Shown: positions 59,264-64,000 of the stretch, piece by piece | How the letters are laid out: each line of letters opens with the position of its first letter | How positions within the stretch are numbered: the stretch's first letter is position 1 | DNA from: Sambucus nigra | Lineage: Eukaryota; Streptophyta; Magnoliopsida; Dipsacales; Adoxaceae | DNA length: 64,000 bases | Direction: 5' to 3' | NCBI GenBank assembly: GCA_949130495.1 | Contig: OX422221.1 | Location: 158,257,241 to 158,321,240, forward strand | Position numbers and translations under genes: made by a program | The notes under the pieces: generated by a model | What the model was told of the DNA's origin: nothing | Databases searched by the model: none | What the model saw: only the letters and a program-made list of their open reading frames with translations

Positions 59264-61579
59264 GGAATATTCAACCACTCCAACTATCTACCTTTGTGTT
59301 TCTTTGTCATCTACATTTTTCTTGAGAAAGATAGAGATTAACAACCCCTTATTTTCATCTTCTATGTAACTAAACTCTTCTTTTCTTCCAAGTTATTTTC
59401 TATGCCCATGGTCCCTATCGTTAAGAGGACTCAATCATCCCGGAGTGTGTCCCCTCGTACTCTTTCCCATCAAAACCAATGGTCCCGTTATCATCGTGCA
59501 TTCTACTTTTATGAGCCTGATCATTTTTGGGCCATTACGAAGAATTTTTTTGGGACATTAACCAGCAAAAGAAGTGAACTTGGTTATGGCTGAGAGCGAC
59601 GCCGACGACTATGCTTATATCCCTTCTACGATGGTGGCCCGCTTGAGGATTGAGAGGGGGGACTATCCCTATTTTAAAGGGGAATTTGAATCCACTGGTG
59701 GTGCTTGTGAGGGTCTAAGGTCTTGGATCGACTATATTCATGAAAAGTATGCTGTGAAGTTAGCTTTGGTGGGTTTATTTGACTTATTAGCTGGGTGATC
59801 TTACCCTTGCCAAGAATAACAACACTTTTTAAACCCTTGTTTCTAGATGGAGTCACAGAACACACACCTTTGTAATAGATTGGGAGGATATACGATCAGT
59901 TTTGAGGATATTTATGAACTCATTATGTTAGAGGTTGTTGGGTTTGAACCGTTCTACGAAGAGGTGCTTTCCAGTGCTGACTTAGCTCTCGGGTGGAGTT
60001 AGAGGATGGAGTGAAAGGCTGTATGGAACATATTATAAGTATACATATTCGAAAGTTATTCATTAATTCTTCTACATTGAAGATAAAATGAGCATCAAGG
60101 CTCACAAATATCCGAAAGGGAAAAATGTTATGGAGATTCCCCCAACTGGCAATGGTTACGACTCCAACATCAAGCTGGTAGAATATATTTAGGTCATCCT
60201 TTCTAAAGTCTTCCTTCTTGGAAAGCCCCATGATTGTCCTAGGAAAGACTTAATAAATATGGTTATTCGAATGGCTTATGGCGTCAAACTTCCTTTGGAT
60301 ACCATGAATTTAGGATCTTTGTATACCTAGATTGACCAAATTCAAGCAGAATCTGTGTGAAGTATCGACCATTTTTATGTCTCCAACTATGCAAACCACA
60401 TTCTTTTAGTAACTTTACTTTCTGCCCACTTCCCCGAGTACGCTCCCGTCGATAACTATCCCCAGGACCATTCCATCAAGGTACCCTGTATATGTTGTTG
60501 GAACCACAATCTTTCTAAGAAACCTTTTCATTATTTTCTTGATAGCATTATGAAGTTTGTTCGTTGCCCGTACGTGGACACTGGACATTTTTTACTAACG
60601 GTTTCTTTAATGAGGAACTCCGGCCCACTATTCCCATTGAGGAAGTATTTAAGAAGAATTCTCCTTTGAGCAATGTTCCTCTGGTCCTTGTCCCATCATA
60701 CTTTCCATCTTATACAGATTGGTCATCCTTCTACTCGAGGTATTGTCATATCCAAGCAGTGATGCAATTTGGGTACAATCAGGGTACCCCCGTGCTCAAC
60801 CATTTTACTCATGAGAAGCCCACTAATTTCTCCTTTGCCTATGAGAACTTTCTGAATTCGATCATTGTTAATTTATGTGCCAATTATACTTTTTTCCCAT
60901 CATCCCAAGCAAAGCTGACCGAGGAGGAAGATATTCCATGTACCTATCTGTGTTTTGGATGCATCAACTAGGTAGGTTTCAAACCAACAATCTCAAGGAA
61001 CCATATTATCCTGTTGTATAAAGGTTCCCACCTATTGAGATAGGATTATGGACTTGTACTACTGCTAGTTCTCAGTTACCCCTTAGTACCACCAATGATA
61101 TTTTTCCTATCAAGCTTCCTCCTTTAGCCCCTCTAGACGATGTCATTGTGATAAAAAATAAAGGTTCTCAAACCTTGAGCCTAGGCAAAGAGGTGGGTGT
61201 TTCCCCTAGTTCTTCAAGAGTGGGTGAAAAGGTGGAAACTCATCATGTTGCTTCTACTGGGGTAGCTGTGAGGTCCACTAGGAAGGCTCCCATGAAGAAG
61301 CATAATGTTTATCAACAGGTTCCTCCTCTGTTGACTCCTAACTCCAAGTTATCTCAACAGGTTAACGAGATTTTCGATCAACTTCAATAGACTTGGGAAA
61401 ATTTCTCTGTGGAAGATAGGCCTATTACATCATCTCTTATGGGTTCTCAAGGTTTTTCTTATGTACTCCTAACTGTTAAAGGTAGTAGAAAACATAGCAG
61501 GTCTTCGATTAGGTTGACCAGTCCTATTAAGATTACTTTTGAGGAAACTGATGAGGCAAGTGATGAGGAACACTCTGAG

Positions 61580-61595
61580 GAAGAAGAAGAAGAAG

Positions 61596-61625
<30 letters not shown>
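61580..61625 (+). repeat. GAA microsatellite coding poly-Glu
   Basis: About 15 GAA/AAG units, within the acidic region of the PMD gene. Confidence 0.95.
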
Positions 61626-61626
<1 letters not shown>

Positions 61627-62639
61627 TGGAGAGAAAAAATTTGAGGATGATATGGAAGAGGAGTCTGAGGAGGAGGATTCCAAGCTCATTCATGGGATGG
61701 TTTCTCCTTCGAATCCTTCTTTACCTCCACAAGACTACACTCTCTTAGAGGATACCCTTGTTGGCGAGGAGGTATGGATACTACCATTTTACTTGTCACT
61801 TATAAAATTTATTCTTATGATATTGACTCTTTCCCTTTAACTTCAATTTGGTGTCCAAGGTGATCCCTACGAGGATGTTGGAGGTGGTGATGATTCGGAG
61901 ATAATCAAAGTTTTACCCTCATTTGAGGACGTTCTGCCAAAGGGTGTAGTAGCCCTGACAAACTCGAAGGTAGCCATCAATTTCCCCTAGACGAAGATAT
62001 CAACCTTTGTTATGTTTAGTCTAGTAGTGGATATTGTCCTGACTCTGTCTTCTTGTGTAACTAGGTTTCCCTTAAGGAGGGCATCCCCGAAGAAGGTGTT
62101 GTGAAATTAAGTGTAAGGAAGTCCCCTGTGTCTTTACCTTCAATGATGGTAATGCGTGAACTCATTCTATCATTTCGGCCTTTTCTCTTTATTTTTAGCT
62201 CAATTTTTGTTCTTTCTTCGTAGGTCGCGTTGCCCTAACATATTGCCCATGTGGTGCCTCATCCCACGAATGATTAAGTATTAATTACTCTATTTGGGCC
62301 CTCGATCCTCAACCCCGAGGGAGGTGAGGATATTATTTCTATTAGCTAGGAAGAATTAGGGTAAGAAGGTGTTGATATTGTTCAGGTGGGTGCTCCTATT
62401 TTTCAGGTGGATCAGCGCCCCTTGGGGGTTCAAAGAGGCTCCCATGAAGAAGAGGATGTGGTGCAGATGGCCACCAGGCAATTTGCTGATAAGTCACAAC
62501 ACTTAACTTATCTTGTTATTCCCCCTCCTGCTACTCCAATGGCATGCATTATTGAGGAGGTATGTCATATCCATCTCTTCGTCAGCAACTCCTTCATTAA
62601 TCATTTATTAGAATTGCCTAGTATTTAAATCTTCCATAA

Positions 62640-62878
62640 GCAAGGGTCAGGCACGCCAAGTAATATTGGACTTTGAATTTCCCATAAACGAGGTTCAGGC
62701 GGGCCAAGTAATATTAGACTTTAAATCTCCTATATGCGAGGGTTAGCGGTCCAAGTAATATTGGATTTTAAATCTCCAATAAGCGAGGGTCAGGCACGCC
62801 AAGTAATATTGGACTTTAAATCTCCTATAAGCGAGGGTCAACCATGCCAAGTACTTTTGGACTTTTAATTTCTCATAA
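62640..62878 (+). repeat. 48-bp tandem repeat, five copies
   Basis: The unit contains CCAAGTAATATTGGACTTT followed by AAATCTCCTATAAGCGAGGG. Five units (48, 48, 47, 48, 48 bp) plus part of a sixth upstream. It lies inside the likely intron 62560-62919 of the PMD gene (GAG|GTATGT donor, TTTCAG acceptor). Confidence 0.85.
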
Positions 62879-63720
62879 AGAGTTTATATATTTCTCTAAC
62901 TTGATAACTTATGTTTCAGGTTGAAGTTGATCAGTCAGCCAGTCGTTAGCCAGAGCCTGAAGGTGTTGCGCAGGAGACTGCCCAAGGAAGTCATATAGAT
63001 GAGTTAGATCCGATGAGTGAGGCTCCTGGTATATAAGCATGCCCCTTGGTCCTAACTGTTGGTGAGGTACCCTATCCAAGTGTTTCAATACTAAAGGAAG
63101 GTAACAGTGCTTTGAATACCCAGCGTCCTTCTATGAGCGATAATGTCTTCAACATCCATCCACTAGAGTCATCTCTTCAGGAAGTTGTGAGACAAACCTT
63201 GCATTATTTTACCCCACGTATTTGGTGTTGCTCCTCGTGAACTGATAGAGAGACTTTTGGATCATTTCCCATCCGCCTTTGCTCGTCGCAGAATCTAGCA
63301 GCTTTCGATAATGATGGCTTGTAGGCTGCTTAGCCTATCAACTGTGTTGGGTGAAGTTTTCAACACTTCTCTCGAATCTTTGAGTTCTAATGCCATCAAG
63401 GTTTTACTGGGAAATATCAGTCTCATCATCAATGATGGGTTCTCCTTTTCCTGGTTAGTCCATCTCCTTCGCGGCCTTAAAAAAGATGATATGCCTGCTC
63501 TTTATTCGCACTGATAAGCCTCCCATCATGAAAGTGGTAATTTTTAAAAAGTTCATGAACTTGGAGGTTGATCTTCTTAAGTCTGAGGAAGACCTTGAGG
63601 CTTCTTGAGAGGTTATTACCAAAGAAGAGGCCAAGGTAGATGATATTCAAATAAGAGAGTGTCATCAAAAGGATTTGGCCAATTTGGCAAATAATCAGAG
63701 CACTCTCGAGTAGATTATGC

Positions 63721-64000
63721 CCAACATTATCATTGTCTGCCTAACTCAGCCAATTTATGGTTCATCATGGATGCTCTTGCTGACTAGATTCCCTCCATAA
63801 TTTTCTCATTTTATTGTTTTGGACTTTTTTATTTGATGTAATTTAGCAATCTTATTTATTGAACACATTGCTTTGTATTGAAGCCATTTTCTATTTTGAC
63901 TAATGTTGAACATAATGACAAAATTATGCATCATACATTACATTTGTGCAAGAAAAGAGAACACAAATTGGGCCATAGCTAAAAAATAAAATGTCTTCAT
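63721..64000. other. 3' flank of the PMD gene
   Basis: AT-rich and non-coding, with TTATTTATTGAAC and similar words that may include its poly(A) region. Confidence 0.35.

Larger units (their letters stand above)
59402..63720 (+). pseudogene. Plant mobile domain (PMD) gene, multi-exon, broken
   Basis: Begins MPMVPIVKRTQSSRSVSPRT. Pieces in changing frames match the PMD seen in transposon-derived plant genes: FYFYEPDHFWAITKNFFG, LRSWIDYIHEKYAVKLALVG, YTISFEDIYELIML, YANHILLVTLLSAHFPEYAP, VRCPYVDTGHFLLTVSLM and QAVMQFGYNQGTPVLNHF. After the domain (to about 60970) come a Lys/Ser-rich linker, a poly-Glu tract (from the GAA repeat), acidic stretches and a C-terminal coiled coil (FKKFMNLEVDLLKSEEDLEA). 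Plausible introns are 61772-61859, 62150-62223 and 62560-62919. Many stops and frameshifts. PMD proteins occur both in transposable elements and in domesticated silencing factors; here the TE setting favours a transposon origin. Confidence 0.6.

Noticed and set aside
61459..61748. Poly-Ser, poly-Phe and poly-Lys frames opposite or beside the poly-Glu tract
   Set aside because: Artefacts of the GAA microsatellite read in other frames.
62640..62878. CRISPR-like array
   Set aside because: The units are contiguous 48-bp tandem copies without unique spacers, in a plant intron.

Overview
The window is plant nuclear DNA, probably from a eudicot. It is AT-rich, gene-poor and built almost entirely of nested transposable elements. 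The elements are plant lineages: Tat, Tekay/chromovirus and Athila Ty3 elements, copia gag, LINEs and CACTA. The broken host-gene pieces are also plant: plasma-membrane H+-ATPase, EF-1alpha and an Rx-type NLR coiled coil. I found no intact host gene, tRNA, rRNA or CRISPR array. All calls were made by eye from the sequence.

Layout. 1-3654 is the 3' end of a Tat-like Ty3 element (Tat A). It has a 595-bp LTR and carries a spliced gene pair on the strand opposite to the element. 3655-10368 is old sequence with two LINE remnants. 10369-22594 looks like one CACTA (En/Spm-like) transposon with matching ends and TTTGTCACTAAA-type subterminal repeats. Inside it are fragments of an H+-ATPase, EF-1alpha and a CC-NLR, a CACTA protein remnant, and a later 6.6-kb copia-type LTR element (12310-18952, TSD TGACC) that has only gag.

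25157-42891 is a second, older copy of the same gag-only copia family. Its gag is split by a Tat A solo LTR (26987-27599, TSD CCATC), a nearly complete 10.9-kb Tekay chromovirus (28121-39013, TSD CAAAA) and a 2.8-kb non-coding LTR element (39286-42046). 42892-44292 is probably an LTR remnant. 44298-54986 is a complete but decayed Tat element on the minus strand (Tat B, 405-bp LTRs, TSD ATTAG). On its opposite strand it carries a gene pair organised like that of Tat A. 55883-57358 is an Athila-like gag pseudogene, and 59402-63720 a broken multi-exon gene with a plant mobile domain (PMD).

Most interesting points. (1) The antisense gene in Tat A and Tat B has the same three-exon layout, the same intron phases and almost the same length (671 and 673 codons), although the proteins are strongly diverged. 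It has kept its frame while Tat B's own pol has several frameshifts. (2) The CACTA element appears to be a gene-fragment carrier. (3) Two diverged copia copies both end their coding capacity just before the protease, so the family itself seems to be gag-only. Most stop codons in these elements can be explained by C-to-T or G-to-A change, as expected for silenced methylated DNA.
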